Positions 28,097 through 36,959 of a stretch of DNA of 47,603 nt are shown here, piece after piece. The stretch comes from Clostridiales bacterium (GTDB lineage: Bacteria; Bacillota; Clostridia; Oscillospirales; Acutalibacteraceae), in contig JAAYIY010000035.1 in assembly GCA_012523185.1 (NCBI GenBank), positions 1-47,603 on the forward strand. Direction: 5' to 3'. Positions within the stretch are counted from its first letter, which is position 1; each line of letters begins with the position of its first letter. The notes under the pieces are model-generated. The model had not been told where the DNA came from, did not search any database, and was given only the letters and a program-made list of their open reading frames with translations. Position numbers and translations under genes: made by a program.

Positions 28097-28764
28097 TATC
28101 TGGCCCCTCCTTCCCTGCGGGGTTTGCGGTTATCGTGAAGAATTTCGCCCCTGTATATCCAGACCTTGATACCAATGCGGCCGTATGTCGTCTTTGCCTC
28201 GGCAAAGCCGTAATCAATGTCGGCCCTGATTGTCTGGAGAGGGATGGTCCCCTCGTGGTAATGCTCCGTGCGGGCAATCTCGGCGCCGCCGAGCCTGCCG
28301 GACACCTGGCATTTGATGCCCTTCGCGCCGAACTTCATTGTGCGGCCGATGGCCTGCTTTAACGCGCGGCGGAAAGATATGCGCCTTTCAAGCTGTGACG
28401 CGATGTTCTCCGCGACAAGCTGCGCGTTAAGATCGGGCTGCCTTATCTCGACTATGTTGAGCGAGACGTCCTTGCCGCCGAGCTTTGCGGAGCAAATCTT
28501 TTTGAGCTTTTCTATTTCAGCGCCGCCGCGGCCGATTACCATGCCGGGCTTTGCGCAATGGATGTTTACATAAACTCTCCTCGTGTCGCGTTCGATCTCG
28601 ATTTTCGGCACTCCCGCGGGAGCGAGAAGCTTGAGAAGGAACTCGCGAAGCTCATAGTCCTCGTAAAGGGTGTCCGCAAAATCTTTTTCGTTCGAGTACC
28701 AGCGGGATTCCCAATTTTTGATAACGCCGACCCTTAGACCTGTCGGATTAACTTTTTGTCCCAT
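28096..28764 (-). CDS. rpsC: 30S ribosomal protein S3
   Basis: A 222-aa protein of the mRNA entry tunnel. It begins [20 protein letters not shown]; the KH domain holds [15 protein letters not shown]; further [20 protein letters not shown] and [20 protein letters not shown] are diagnostic. Normal length. Confidence 0.97.
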   Translation of the reverse strand: MGQKVNPTGLRVGVIKNWESRWYSNEKDFADTLYEDYELREFLLKLLAPAGVPKIEIERDTRRVYVNIHCAKPGMVIGRGGAEIEKLKKICSAKLGGKDVSLNIVEIRQPDLNAQLVAENIASQLERRISFRRALKQAIGRTMKFGAKGIKCQVSGRLGGAEIARTEHYHEGTIPLQTIRADIDYGFAEAKTTYGRIGIKVWIYRGEILHDNRKPRREGGAR

Positions 28765-28785
28765 TGTGTTTTACCTCCTCCTCGC

Positions 28786-29121
28786 TTATTCGCTTTCTTT
28801 CAGAACAATTGTTATATGAGATGTCTTTTTGTTGATTCTGTAACCCCTGCCCTGCGCTCTCGGCCTCAGGCGCTTGAGCGTCGGACCCTGACCCACCGTG
28901 CATTCTGACACATAAAGTGTTTCGGGATCCATATCGTTGTTGTTCTCGGCATTTGCCATGGCTGACTTGAGAAGCTTTATCAGCGGCTCACACGCAGCCT
29001 TAGGCGTGTGTTTGAGAATAGCCATCGCCTTGTCGACGGGCTGGTTGCGGATTAGGTCAAGAACAATCTTAACCTTACGCGGCGCAATACGGACATAAGT
29101 CACTGATGCTTTCGCTTGCAT
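28786..29121 (-). CDS. rplV: 50S ribosomal protein L22
   Basis: A 111-aa protein lining the exit tunnel. [40 protein letters not shown] and the tunnel loop [20 protein letters not shown] are diagnostic. The AAAGGAGTG site lies 23 nt after the downstream (second) stop of rpsS. Confidence 0.97.
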   Translation of the reverse strand: MQAKASVTYVRIAPRKVKIVLDLIRNQPVDKAMAILKHTPKAACEPLIKLLKSAMANAENNNDMDPETLYVSECTVGQGPTLKRLRPRAQGRGYRINKKTSHITIVLKESE

Positions 29122-29144
29122 TTGTTACACACTCCTTTCGACTG

Positions 29145-29207
29145 TTATCTGCCTGTGTTTGAAGTCTTTGAGCCGGCGTGACCTCTGAAAATCCTTGTCG
29201 GAGCGAA
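29145..29207 (-). pseudogene. rpsS: Untranslated (or read-through) C-terminal tail of S19
   Basis: Directly after the rpsS stop and in the same frame, 20 sense codons read FAPTRIFRGHAGSKTSNTGR and end in TAA at 29145-29147. This is the conserved S19 C-terminus. With one residue at the TAA (29208-29210) the protein would be 93 aa, the normal length, and the gap to rplV would be a normal 23 nt. Confidence 0.85.
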
Positions 29208-29426
29208 TTATCCGAGCTTGTGACCGACCATATCCTCGGTTATATATACGGGAACATGCTTGCGCCCGTCATGGACGGCGAATGTGTGGCCGACAAACTC
29301 CGGGAATATTGTGGAGTTGCGGCTCCAAGTCTTGATTATGTGCTTGTCGCCTTTTTCATTAAGCTGGACGACTCTTTCGAGCAGCTTGGGCTGCACGAAC
29401 GGACCTTTTTTGACGCTTCTGCCCAT
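29208..29426 (-). CDS. rpsS: 30S ribosomal protein S19, cut short by an in-frame TAA
   Basis: The open frame gives 72 residues. [59 protein letters not shown] are perfect S19 sequence; S19 normally continues with GEFAPTR...FRGHAG to about 92 aa. Here the Glu codon is TAA, and the remaining tail follows in frame to a second TAA at 29145. A single base (GAA to TAA, minus-strand position 29210) explains it. S19 is essential and the tail touches tRNA in the head, so the choices are a sequencing error, a strain mutation giving a shortened protein, or read-through. The rest of the operon is intact. Confidence 0.92.
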   Translation of the reverse strand: MGRSVKKGPFVQPKLLERVVQLNEKGDKHIIKTWSRNSTIFPEFVGHTFAVHDGRKHVPVYITEDMVGHKLG

Positions 29427-29443
29427 TAAAATCTGCTCCTTTC

Positions 29444-30277
29444 TTATTTGTCGTTACGGCGTTTAACAATCATGCTGTTTGATGCCTTTTTTCTTGACCG
29501 TGTCTTATAGCCGAGCGCCGGCTTGCCCCACGGCGTGACAGGCCCCGGAAGACCTATCGGGCACTTGCCCTCGCCGCCGCCGTGCGGATGGTCGCACGGG
29601 TTCATCGCGGAACCTCTGACTGTCGGTCTCCATCCCATGTGGCGCTTGCGGCCTGCCTTGCCTATCTTGATGTTTTCATGCTCCACGTTTCCGACTTGAC
29701 CTATGGTGGCCATGCAGTTTACGGGAACCTTGCGAAGCTCTCCGGACGGAAGGCGAAGGAGCGCGTGCGTGCCCTCCTTTGCCATGAGCTGAGCTGAATT
29801 GCCCGCGGAACGAGCCAACTGACCGCCCCTGCCGGGATTCATCTCGATGTTGTGTATGACGGTGCCTGTCGGGATGCTTGAAAGAGGAAGAGCGTTGCCT
29901 GTTTTGATGTCGGCTTTTGTGCCTGAAACGACGACATCTCCCACCTTTAAATCGGCCGGCGCGATGATATATCTCTTTTCGCCGTCCTCATATTTCAAGA
30001 GCGCTATGTGAGCCGATCTGTTCGGGTCATACTCAAGGCTTAAAACAGTCGCCGGTATGTCGAACTTATCTCTCTTGAAATCTATAATGCGGTATTTGTT
30101 GCGGTTTGCGCCGCCGCGGTGGCGGACTGTAATCCTTCCGTAGTTGTTGCGGCCGGATTTGTTTTTAAGGGGCGCCAAAAGGCTTTTTTCAGGCGCTTTT
30201 TTCGTCAGCCCCGAATAATCGGTGACAGACATATTGCGCCTTGCGTTACCTATCGGGTTAAATACCTTAATCGACAT
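29444..30277 (-). CDS. rplB: 50S ribosomal protein L2
   Basis: A 277-aa protein at the peptidyl transferase centre. [60 protein letters not shown] and the catalytic-loop region [18 protein letters not shown] with the conserved His are seen. ATG 30277 with AAGGAGAG upstream is used; the longer frame to 30325 is not conserved. Confidence 0.97.
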   Translation of the reverse strand: MSIKVFNPIGNARRNMSVTDYSGLTKKAPEKSLLAPLKNKSGRNNYGRITVRHRGGANRNKYRIIDFKRDKFDIPATVLSLEYDPNRSAHIALLKYEDGEKRYIIAPADLKVGDVVVSGTKADIKTGNALPLSSIPTGTVIHNIEMNPGRGGQLARSAGNSAQLMAKEGTHALLRLPSGELRKVPVNCMATIGQVGNVEHENIKIGKAGRKRHMGWRPTVRGSAMNPCDHPHGGGEGKCPIGLPGPVTPWGKPALGYKTRSRKKASNSMIVKRRNDK

Positions 30278-30349
30278 TTGTTTCACTCTCCTTAAAGCGG
30301 CTTTGCGGAGCATGCCGTACTCCATACGTCGCCGCCGGATATTAGTTGA

Positions 30350-30646
30350 TTACATCATTCCGTCAAAGAACTCGATTGTTTTAGAATCCTCCGTGAGGGT
30401 TACGACAGCCTTTTTCCAAGACGGGGTATAGCCCTCAAACCTTCCCTGCCTGCGCAGATGACCCCTGACATTGATCGTGTTGACCTTATCAACCGAGACA
30501 TTAAAAAGCTCCTCGACCGCTTTGGCTATCTCTATCTTGTTCGCGCTTTTGGCGACTTTGAACGTGTATTTCTTAAGCATAGCGCCGGTCATGCTTTCTT
30601 CTGTGATGATAGGCTTGAGGATGATGTCATATGAAGACTTTGTCAT
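30350..30646 (-). CDS. rplW: 50S ribosomal protein L23
   Basis: A 98-aa exit-port protein that docks SRP and trigger factor. [40 protein letters not shown] and [19 protein letters not shown] identify it. Its ATG overlaps the rplD stop (ATGA). Confidence 0.97.
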   Translation of the reverse strand: MTKSSYDIILKPIITEESMTGAMLKKYTFKVAKSANKIEIAKAVEELFNVSVDKVNTINVRGHLRRQGRFEGYTPSWKKAVVTLTEDSKTIEFFDGMM

Positions 30647-31266
30647 GCGTAGACCTCCTCTATCCCGCTTACGGAATCCTTAAGAACAAGCAGCGTGTCG
30701 CAGTTAAGGATGTCATATACGTTAAGCGTGTTGACAAGCGTTGTTTTGACGCCCGCGATGTTCCTCGCGCTTTTAATGACGATATCGTCCTTTTCCGGAA
30801 GCACAACAAGTGTCTTTTTGCCGGTGTCAAGGGCGTTTAGAATCTTGACGACTTCCTTTGTCTTTATGGCGTCAAGCTTCAGGCTGTCAAGAATCGTTAT
30901 CTCTCCGTCCGCGACCTTTGATGAAAGCGCCGATTTCAAGGCAAGCCTCTTGACCTTTTTGTTGACCGAAAAGCTGTATGAGCGGGGCTTTGGACCGTGG
31001 GAAACGCCGCCGTGACGCCACTGCGGAGCCCTGATGGAACCTTGCCTCGCGCGTCCCGAACCTTTTTGCCGCCACGGCTTTCTGCCGCCGCCTCTGACTT
31101 CGCTGCGTGTAAGCGTGGATTGAGTGCCCTGACGCTTATTAGCCAAAAAGTTGACGACACACAGATGCATGGCCGACACGTTGGGTTCTATGCCGAATAC
31201 AGCGTCCGAAAGCTCCATTTCGGAAATCTTTTCGCCGGACGCGTCAAATACTGGTACGTTTGGCAT
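30643..31266 (-). CDS. rplD: 50S ribosomal protein L4
   Basis: A 207-aa protein; in gamma-proteobacteria it represses its own S10 operon through the leader. [40 protein letters not shown] and [20 protein letters not shown] are diagnostic, and the C-terminal [20 protein letters not shown] is typical. Normal length. Confidence 0.97.
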   Translation of the reverse strand: MPNVPVFDASGEKISEMELSDAVFGIEPNVSAMHLCVVNFLANKRQGTQSTLTRSEVRGGGRKPWRQKGSGRARQGSIRAPQWRHGGVSHGPKPRSYSFSVNKKVKRLALKSALSSKVADGEITILDSLKLDAIKTKEVVKILNALDTGKKTLVVLPEKDDIVIKSARNIAGVKTTLVNTLNVYDILNCDTLLVLKDSVSGIEEVYA

Positions 31267-31282
31267 TGTTATTACTCCTTCC

Positions 31283-31915
31283 TTACTTCTTTACGCTGTC
31301 AGAGACGAGAACTATCCCGCCCCTGGGGCCGGGTATGGCTCCCTTTATAGCGATAAGGTTGTTTTCAGCATCAACCTTGATTACGCTGAGGTTTTGTATC
31401 GTTACTCGCTCGTGTCCGAGATGACCCGCGAGCTTCTTTCCCTTATAAACTTTTGCGGGATCGGAGCAGCCGCCCAAAGCGCCGGGATGCCGTGCGACGG
31501 GACCTGTGCCGTGCGAACCCTTCAGCTTGGCAAAACCCCATCTTTTTACAACGCCGGCAGTGCCTTTTCCCTTGCTCGTGCCGACTACGTCCACAATGTC
31601 GCCCGGCGCGAAGATGTCAGCCTTGATGATGTCGCCGACATTCAAAGTGCCTGTGTCGTCAAGCTTAAATTCCCTGAGCGACTTCTTGGGAGCCGTGTCA
31701 GCCTTGCCGAAATGCCCCTTCATGGGCTTTGTGACTCTCTGCACCTTAATGTTTCCGAAACCGAGCTGAACAGCTTCGTAGCCGTCGTTCTCGACTGTCT
31801 TCTTCATGACAACAGTGCAGGGGCCTGCCTCGACCACCGTTACGGGGACTACTTTTCCGCTTTCGTCGAAAAGCTGTGTCATACCGATTTTTTTGCCGAT
31901 AAGACCTTTTACCAT
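31283..31915 (-). CDS. rplC: 50S ribosomal protein L3
   Basis: A 210-aa assembly initiator. [60 protein letters not shown] and [18 protein letters not shown] are diagnostic. About 110 bp separate it from rpsJ; nothing clear lies in that gap. Confidence 0.97.
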   Translation of the reverse strand: MVKGLIGKKIGMTQLFDESGKVVPVTVVEAGPCTVVMKKTVENDGYEAVQLGFGNIKVQRVTKPMKGHFGKADTAPKKSLREFKLDDTGTLNVGDIIKADIFAPGDIVDVVGTSKGKGTAGVVKRWGFAKLKGSHGTGPVARHPGALGGCSDPAKVYKGKKLAGHLGHERVTIQNLSVIKVDAENNLIAIKGAIPGPRGGIVLVSDSVKK

Positions 31916-32027
31916 TTTTTCTCCTCCTTTTGGTTATTGGTTGACATTGTCAACATGACCACGGTCGGCTAAAGTCTTGCGAGCCCTGTGACGGACTCTT
32001 TAAAACCGCCGCCTGATTCTGCCTGAA

Positions 32028-32339
32028 TCAGAGCTTAATCTCAATCTCCACGCCCGCCGGAAGCTCAAGGCCCGTAAGCGCCTCGACTGTTTTCTGCGAC
32101 GGTCTGACGATGTCGACAAGCCTTTTGTGCGTCCTCTGCTCAAACTGCTCGCGGGAATCCTTGTACATGTGGACAGCGCGCAGAACTGTTATAATCTCTT
32201 TCTCGGTGGGGAGCGGCACGGGTCCGGACACCTGAGCGCCCGTTCTCTTTGCCGTATCGACTATCTTTTCCGCCGCCTTGTCAACAATGCTGTGGTCATA
32301 ACCCTTAAGCCTGATTCTGATTTTTCCCTTAACTGCCAC
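32028..32339 (-). CDS. rpsJ: 30S ribosomal protein S10
   Basis: A 103-aa head protein, first gene of the operon. [40 protein letters not shown] and [20 protein letters not shown] are diagnostic. GTG 32339 is preferred: the AAAGG site is 10 bases away, while the upstream GTG at 32348 almost touches it. Confidence 0.95.
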   Translation of the reverse strand: MAVKGKIRIRLKGYDHSIVDKAAEKIVDTAKRTGAQVSGPVPLPTEKEIITVLRAVHMYKDSREQFEQRTHKRLVDIVRPSQKTVEALTGLELPAGVEIEIKL

Positions 32340-32661
32340 TTGCGTCACGCCTTTCTTTTATGTCGGCTTAGTTGTCAAAGCCGTATGTAGTTTTGGCGGG
32401 CTTTCCCCAATTTGCCGCAACCGAGCCGGGTGTTTCGACTCATTCTGTTTTAAAAACCGGAAACATTTAAAATATTTTCCGGGTCAACGGCAAAGTTGAA
32501 GGCGCAATCCTGATTCTCTCGGCAGCAAGGGAAGCGGCCGAAAGAAAGTCTGCATTAATCGCCCGGTTTAAAATCGGACATACTCCGCGGAAATTTCCCG
32601 TCTCTGTGGACGGCCACCTCCCGCATCAACGCACATCAAACGGCACGTTCAAAGAACGCGC
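32340..32661 (-). promoter_or_regulatory. Long 5' leader of the S10-spc-alpha operon
   Basis: From the predicted start near 32661 to rpsJ there are about 320 nt without a credible gene. The stretch contains the terminator-like hairpin at 32457-32482 and a small stem (CGTTCtttGAACG) near 32650. No upstream tuf, fusA, rpsG or rpsL gene precedes it here. Confidence 0.55.
32457..32482 (-). terminator. Terminator-like hairpin (possible attenuator) in the S10 leader
   Basis: On -, CCGGAAA and TTTCCGG form a perfect 7-bp stem with a 12-nt AT-rich loop, immediately followed by TTTTTAAAA. The 3' arm (TGTTTC) can also pair with GAAACA at 32431-32436 just downstream. Its place about 120 nt before rpsJ suggests attenuation rather than a gene end. 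Confidence 0.5.
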
Positions 32662-32667
32662 TTGAGT

Positions 32668-32696
32668 ATCATATCACACGGATTTCAAGATTGCAA
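32668..32696 (-). promoter_or_regulatory. Main promoter of the S10-spc-alpha operon
   Basis: On -, TTGCAA (32691-32696), a 17-bp spacer and TATGAT (32668-32673) preceded by TG, that is an extended -10. It is the best promoter in the region and points at rpsJ. Confidence 0.75.
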
Positions 32697-32967
32697 GTGT
32701 TTTTTGAAACTTTTTCAAACTTTTTTACGCCCCTTGAACATAGGCATCTCTTTTTCAAACGGACGCAAAAACCGTGAACGGCACTGAACGGCGGTTATGT
32801 TATATAATGTATAGACAACGAACACCGGACGGCGGCGCGTTGAACCCTGTTTTTTCCACCGTTGAATTCGCCGCTTTTTCACCGTGGAATTGGGCGGAAT
32901 TTGCCGCGTAATTGGGGCGGCGGTGTCTGAAAACCGCGCGGCATAAAAAAAGCATTATTTTTACTTG
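32697..32967. other. Non-coding spacer between divergent promoters
   Basis: No gene seen. Near the S10 promoter it has T-rich runs. CACCGTTGAATT (32857-32868) and CACCGTGGAATT (32880-32891) are 23 bp apart, and GAATTYGCCGC occurs twice in the same stretch. A TATAAT at 32803-32808 has no matching -35. Confidence 0.45.
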
Positions 32968-32995
32968 TTGACACAGGCGCTTTTCTGAATATAAT
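32968..32995 (+). promoter_or_regulatory. Near-consensus promoter of the P1B ATPase
   Basis: TTGACA (32968-32973) and TATAAT (32990-32995) are both perfect hexamers with a 16-bp spacer. Such a strong core promoter on a metal efflux gene suggests that a repressor controls it. Confidence 0.85.
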
Positions 32996-33001
32996 AAAAG
33001 G

Positions 33002-33017
33002 AAATATGAAAATATTT
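33002..33017 (+). promoter_or_regulatory. Inverted repeat at the ATPase transcription start (candidate operator)
   Basis: AAATAT-GAAA-ATATTT, two perfect 6-bp arms, lies right at the expected +1. The AT-rich palindrome resembles operators of ArsR/SmtB- or Fur-type metal repressors in general form only. Confidence 0.4.
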
Positions 33018-33106
33018 TGCGCTGTTTATAAAGAAGCCGTCGCCGCCAGTATTTGCGGGTGCGGGCGAACAGACATCTATATCTGCCGAAAGGAATGGTT
33101 ATACAA

Positions 33107-35005
33107 ATGAAAAACAACGGCGATTGCTGCCGAGGCGACTGCGGCGGGGCGAACGCTGCCAAAAATGAAGGCCGCGGCGCGGGCGCTGATATTTTGCGCA
33201 TAGCCGCCGCCGCGCTGTTGTTCGGGCTGTCGTTTTTCCCCGGACTGTCTGCGGCTGTTTCAGAGACAATGCTCATTTGCGCGGCCTTCCTGACTGTTTT
33301 TGACTCGGCCTATAAGGCTTTGAGCAGCCTGTTTTTAAAATCTGTAAACGAGGATACACTCCTTGTTATCGCGGTTATTGCCGCGTTTGCCATAGGCGAA
33401 TACAGAGAGGCGGCCGCTGTGGCGATACTGTATAAGACAGGCGAGCTGCTTGAGGATTATGCCGCTGACAGAAGCAGGCGTTCCATTACGGCGCTGTCGG
33501 AAATACGCCCGGATAAAGCCAACATACGCGACGGCGAAGCATTTCGCGCCGTCCGTGCCGAAACTGTTAAAATTGGCGATGAAATTGTTGTTTTGCCGCA
33601 CGAAAGAGTGGCGCTTGACGGAGTCGTAATGTCAGGCAGCTCATATTTAGATGCCTCCGCGCTGACCGGTGAAAGCCTTCCTCTTGAGGCGGCGGCAGGA
33701 ACGGACGTGCTAAGCGGCATGATAAACGGCGAGGGCACGCTGTTTGTCCGCACGACACGGCTGATGAAGGATTCGGCGTCATCTCGAATTATATCCATGG
33801 TGGAGGACGCGTCCGAGAGAAAGGGCAACGCGCACAGGATTATAACGCGCATAGCAAAATATTACACTCCGGCAGTCGTATTTCTTGCCGTTGCGCTTGC
33901 CGTCGTCCCGCCGCTCATAATCGGCGGATGGCGCGAGTGGATTTATAAAGGGCTTGTGCTTCTTGTCGCGTCCTGCCCGTGCGCGCTCGTCCTAAGCGTG
34001 CCGATGAGCTTTTTTGCGGGCATGGGCGCGGCGGCAAAATGCGGCATCCTTGTTAAGGGCGGGCTTTTTGTTGAAAAGGCGGCGGAGGCTACGGCCGTTA
34101 TTTTTGACAAAACAGGGACATTGACGACAGAAAAGCTGAAAGTCAGCGCTGTCAGGTCTTACAACGGCTTTTCTGAAGCTGAAGTAATCAAGTTTGCCGC
34201 GTCCGCCGAGCAAAACTCAAAGCATCCCGCGGCCGCCGCGATAACAGAAATGGCAAAGCTTTTTGAAATTGAGACTTATTTTGGCGAAAATTTTCATGAA
34301 TACGCCGGCAAAGGCACGCGCGTTTTGGCGCGCGGCAAAGAGGTGCTTTGCGGCAGCAGGAGGTTTATGGCCGAATCGGGAATAAACGTCCCGGACGACG
34401 GTGCGTCGGTATTTATATCTGTTGACGGCGTGCCGGCAGGCAGTGTCGAAATAGACAGCGAAACAAAGCAGGGCGCGGCACAGCTTGTCGAACGGCTGCG
34501 CCTGATGGGCATAAAAAGGATAGCTATGCTGACAGGCGACGGCGAAAAACACGCGGCAAGAACGGCGGCGGAATGCGGCATCTCTGAATATTATTCCGAA
34601 CTGCTGCCCGAAGGAAAGCTTGAGGTTATGAAACGCATAAAGGAAGAAGAAAAGGCTGTGATTTATGTCGGAGACGGCATAAACGATGCGCCTGTTCTGG
34701 CATTTGCCGACGTCGGAGCGGCTGTGGGGCTCGGCTCGCAGGCGGCAAGGGAGACTGCGGACATTGTGCTGACCGGCGGAATATCAAGGCTTGCCGATGC
34801 GCTGTCAATGTTTCGGCGCGTCATGAAAACAGTGCGCTTTAATATCTTTTTTATTTTAGCCGTTAAGCTTGCAATAATGGCTTTGGGCGCCGCGGGAAAA
34901 GCTCCGATATGGGCAGCTGTTTTTGCGGATGTCGGCGTATTGCTGATTACAATGATTTTGTCGGTAGGCATACTTTTCAGGACACGCGGCTCCAAGTCCC
35001 GCTAA
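33107..35005 (+). CDS. P1B-type heavy-metal translocating ATPase (Zn/Cd-like)
   Basis: A 632-aa metal efflux pump. The transport motif CPC is C290-P-C292 in SCPCALVLSVP, the phosphorylated Asp is D334 in DKTGTLT, the SE/HP motif is KHPAAAA, the actuator is SALTGESLP, and GDGINDAPVLAFADVG is the hinge. FADVGVLLITMI in the last helix resembles the Asp-containing metal site of Zn/Cd/Pb pumps. There is no N-terminal HMA domain, only a Cys cluster (C7, C8, C12). ATG 33107 is chosen; the upstream in-frame codons to 33053 have no ribosome site. It is divergent from the S10 operon. Confidence 0.9.
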   Translation: MKNNGDCCRGDCGGANAAKNEGRGAGADILRIAAAALLFGLSFFPGLSAAVSETMLICAAFLTVFDSAYKALSSLFLKSVNEDTLLVIAVIAAFAIGEYREAAAVAILYKTGELLEDYAADRSRRSITALSEIRPDKANIRDGEAFRAVRAETVKIGDEIVVLPHERVALDGVVMSGSSYLDASALTGESLPLEAAAGTDVLSGMINGEGTLFVRTTRLMKDSASSRIISMVEDASERKGNAHRIITRIAKYYTPAVVFLAVALAVVPPLIIGGWREWIYKGLVLLVASCPCALVLSVPMSFFAGMGAAAKCGILVKGGLFVEKAAEATAVIFDKTGTLTTEKLKVSAVRSYNGFSEAEVIKFAASAEQNSKHPAAAAITEMAKLFEIETYFGENFHEYAGKGTRVLARGKEVLCGSRRFMAESGINVPDDGASVFISVDGVPAGSVEIDSETKQGAAQLVERLRLMGIKRIAMLTGDGEKHAARTAAECGISEYYSELLPEGKLEVMKRIKEEEKAVIYVGDGINDAPVLAFADVGAAVGLGSQAARETADIVLTGGISRLADALSMFRRVMKTVRFNIFFILAVKLAIMALGAAGKAPIWAAVFADVGVLLITMILSVGILFRTRGSKSR

Positions 35006-35013
35006 AAGAAAAA

Positions 35014-35038
35014 AACCGCCCTCCAAGCGGCGGCGGTT
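35014..35038 (-). terminator. Intrinsic terminator, - strand
   Basis: On -, AACCGCC (35038-35032 side) and GGCGGTT form a 7-bp stem with an 11-nt loop, followed directly by TTTTTTCTTTT. It can stop transcription coming from ptsH. It lies just after the ATPase stop, but on + no U-run follows. Confidence 0.75.
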
Positions 35039-35228
35039 AAAAGCCCTAAAATTGAAGCTATCTGAAACAAAATGTTTATGTCCGCGCGGCGGATTCGGGC
35101 AAGCCGCCGCCATCAAGAGCGGGCGGGGCTTAAAAAAACCGCGTCCCTGCATTAAAGAGTCGCTCCCGCCTCAGCCGTGGGAACGGCTCTGATTTGCATA
35201 TGACACGGCTCTCGAAATGTCGTGAAAT

Positions 35229-35495
35229 TTATTGCTCGGTGAATCCTGAATTAATAAGCTTGACAAGCTCGTCGACCGCCTGCTCCTCGTCGGAGCCTCC
35301 CGCGATAATGCGAATCTCCGTGCCCCCCATGATGCCGAGTGAAAGGACGCCCAAAAGACTTTTGGCGTTGACTCTGCGCTCCTCTTTTTCGACCCAGATA
35401 GACGACTTGAATTCGTTTGCCTTTTGAATAAAAAATGTTGCCGGCCGCGCGTGAAGCCCGACCTGATTTTGAACCGTTACATCTTTAACATACAT
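35229..35495 (-). CDS. ptsH: HPr phosphocarrier protein
   Basis: An 88-aa PTS phosphocarrier. His15 in QVGLHARPAT accepts phosphate from enzyme I, and Ser46 in NAKSLLGVLSLGI is the HPr-kinase site used for catabolite control in Firmicutes. The length fits HPr or its paralogue Crh; His15 favours true HPr. It stands alone without ptsI, with its own weak promoter upstream and a terminator some 190 bp after the stop. The 223-bp gap after it holds that terminator and two GC stems (35089-35111, 35173-35188). Confidence 0.93.
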   Translation of the reverse strand: MYVKDVTVQNQVGLHARPATFFIQKANEFKSSIWVEKEERRVNAKSLLGVLSLGIMGGTEIRIIAGGSDEEQAVDELVKLINSGFTEQ

Positions 35496-35545
35496 AGATT
35501 ATTTCTCCCACACAAAAAGATTTCAATCACCATAACACATTAGGT

Positions 35546-35573
35546 ATTGTATCACAAAGGGTTGTCGCTTTAA
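35546..35573 (-). promoter_or_regulatory. Possible ptsH promoter
   Basis: On -, TTAAAG (35568-35573), 16 bp, then TACAAT (35546-35551) preceded by TG (extended -10). The -35 fit is poor; the position about 50 bp before ptsH is sensible. Confidence 0.45.
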
Positions 35574-35716
35574 TTCCCTAAATGACAAAAACAGTTTTTC
35601 GGTAGCTCAGCCAAAGGTGGACAAATTATATATGCCTTCTTTGGTTATTCTGACAATATTTTCATCCATTTTTATGCAGTATTGCCTAAAGGCTGCGAAG
35701 TATTATATGCAAAAGG

Positions 35717-36301
35717 TCAAAGTTTGAACACAACTCCCGCTACGGCTGCCGCGGCAATTAAAACAACGGGGTGGAGCTTTTCGAGCCGTTTAATTTGAGT
35801 GAGGGCGACTATCGCGGCAAAAATTATCACAGCGCCTATGTCAAAGCTCCCGACAAGAGACGCGATTCCCGAGGGGGCGCGAAGCAGCAGCGATTCCTTG
35901 ACGACAAGCCAGCCGGCGGCGGCTATAAGTCCCGTCACGGCAGGGCGCAAAGTTCCGAAAGCGTTTTGAATGTGCCTGTTGTTTTTATATTTTACGAGGA
36001 AGCGTGAAATAATGATGATGACGACGACCGACGGCAAAACAAGCGCAAATGCGCAGACGAGCGAGCCGGGTATACCGGCGACTTTAAACCCGACATAAGT
36101 CGACATATTTATGCCGAGCGGACCGGGCGTCGATTCTGAAACGGCTATCATATTTGTCAGCTCGGAAGTCGTAAACCACTCCGGATGACGGCTCGACATA
36201 CGCGCAAGAAAAGGCAGCGTCGCAAGTCCTCCGCCCGTCGCTAACGCGCCTGTTAAAAAGAACTCATAAAAAAGAGTCAACAGTGTTTTAAGGCATGTCA
36301 T
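35717..36301 (-). CDS. Chromate transporter, C-terminal-type half (CHR domain)
   Basis: A 194-aa membrane protein with one CHR domain of about six hydrophobic segments. The motif pattern FFLTGALATGGGLATLPFL and AVSESTPGPLGINMSTYVGF matches the conserved FxxGxxxxGGG and TPGPxxxxxxxxG signatures. Its ATG overlaps the stop of the neighbouring half gene (ATGA). The two halves would form a heterodimeric transporter; chromate efflux is the family name, but the physiological substrate may differ. Confidence 0.88.
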   Translation of the reverse strand: MTCLKTLLTLFYEFFLTGALATGGGLATLPFLARMSSRHPEWFTTSELTNMIAVSESTPGPLGINMSTYVGFKVAGIPGSLVCAFALVLPSVVVIIIISRFLVKYKNNRHIQNAFGTLRPAVTGLIAAAGWLVVKESLLLRAPSGIASLVGSFDIGAVIIFAAIVALTQIKRLEKLHPVVLIAAAAVAGVVFKL

Positions 36302-36837
36302 TCCCCGCGCCTCCTAAATCCAAATACGACGCCGATAAGCGCGGCGGCAATCACAACAACAACCGGAGAGCCGCCAAAAACGGCGACGGCGGCAAACGAC
36401 GCCAGGCAAAGCAGGAGTGCCCGAACGCTGCGGACGCCGCTTTTTATAAGGCGTATTACGGCAGCCGTTATCAGCGCCCCTGTCGCCGCGCGTATTCCGA
36501 CGAACGCGTGGCGCACCGCGTCGAACCGCGCAAAATTTTCAAAAAGGGCGGCTATGATTGTTATGATGACAAGTGACGGAAAAATTATGCCGAGCGTTGC
36601 GGATACGGCGCCCGGTACGCCGTTTTTTTTGTGTCCGACAAATGTGGCGGTGTTGACGGCGATTATTCCGGGCGTGCATTGACCTATGACGAAATAGTCG
36701 AGTATTTCCTCCTGCGTCGCCCACCCGTTCTTGTCGACGACTTCACGCCGCAGCAGCGGAAGCATCGAGTAGCCGCCGCCGAATAAAAAAAGGCCGATAC
36801 GAAAGAAAGCCCCGAAAAGCTTCAAATTTTTTTTCAA
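36298..36837 (-). CDS. Chromate transporter, N-terminal-type half (CHR domain)
   Basis: A 179-aa membrane protein, first of the pair. FFRIGLFLFGGGYSMLPLLR and VIGQCTPGIIAVNTATFVG are the CHR signatures. About six hydrophobic segments. A TATAAT-like element lies 40-50 bp upstream on -, without a clear -35. Coupled to the second half by a 4-bp overlap. Confidence 0.88.
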   Translation of the reverse strand: MKKNLKLFGAFFRIGLFLFGGGYSMLPLLRREVVDKNGWATQEEILDYFVIGQCTPGIIAVNTATFVGHKKNGVPGAVSATLGIIFPSLVIITIIAALFENFARFDAVRHAFVGIRAATGALITAAVIRLIKSGVRSVRALLLCLASFAAVAVFGGSPVVVVIAAALIGVVFGFRRRGE

Positions 36838-36959
36838 AACAAAGCAGTCCTCTCACATGATATAAAAATTCTACATTATATTCTCGTCTACGGCAAGCCG
36901 TTTTCAGAAAATCCCCGCACATTCCTTTATGAATTCCCCGCGCGCTCTTTTAAAAAGCT

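Noticed and set aside
29145-29426. Genetic code change with TAA as sense
   Set aside because: TAA ends many intact genes here (for example rpmJ and both Cys-rich genes), so a general reassignment is excluded.
31151-31972. 273-aa + strand frame opposite rplC/rplD
   Set aside because: Antisense shadow of L3 and L4; no family features.
32803-32808. TATAAT in the spacer as a third promoter
   Set aside because: No -35 at 15-19 bp and no gene or terminator to match.
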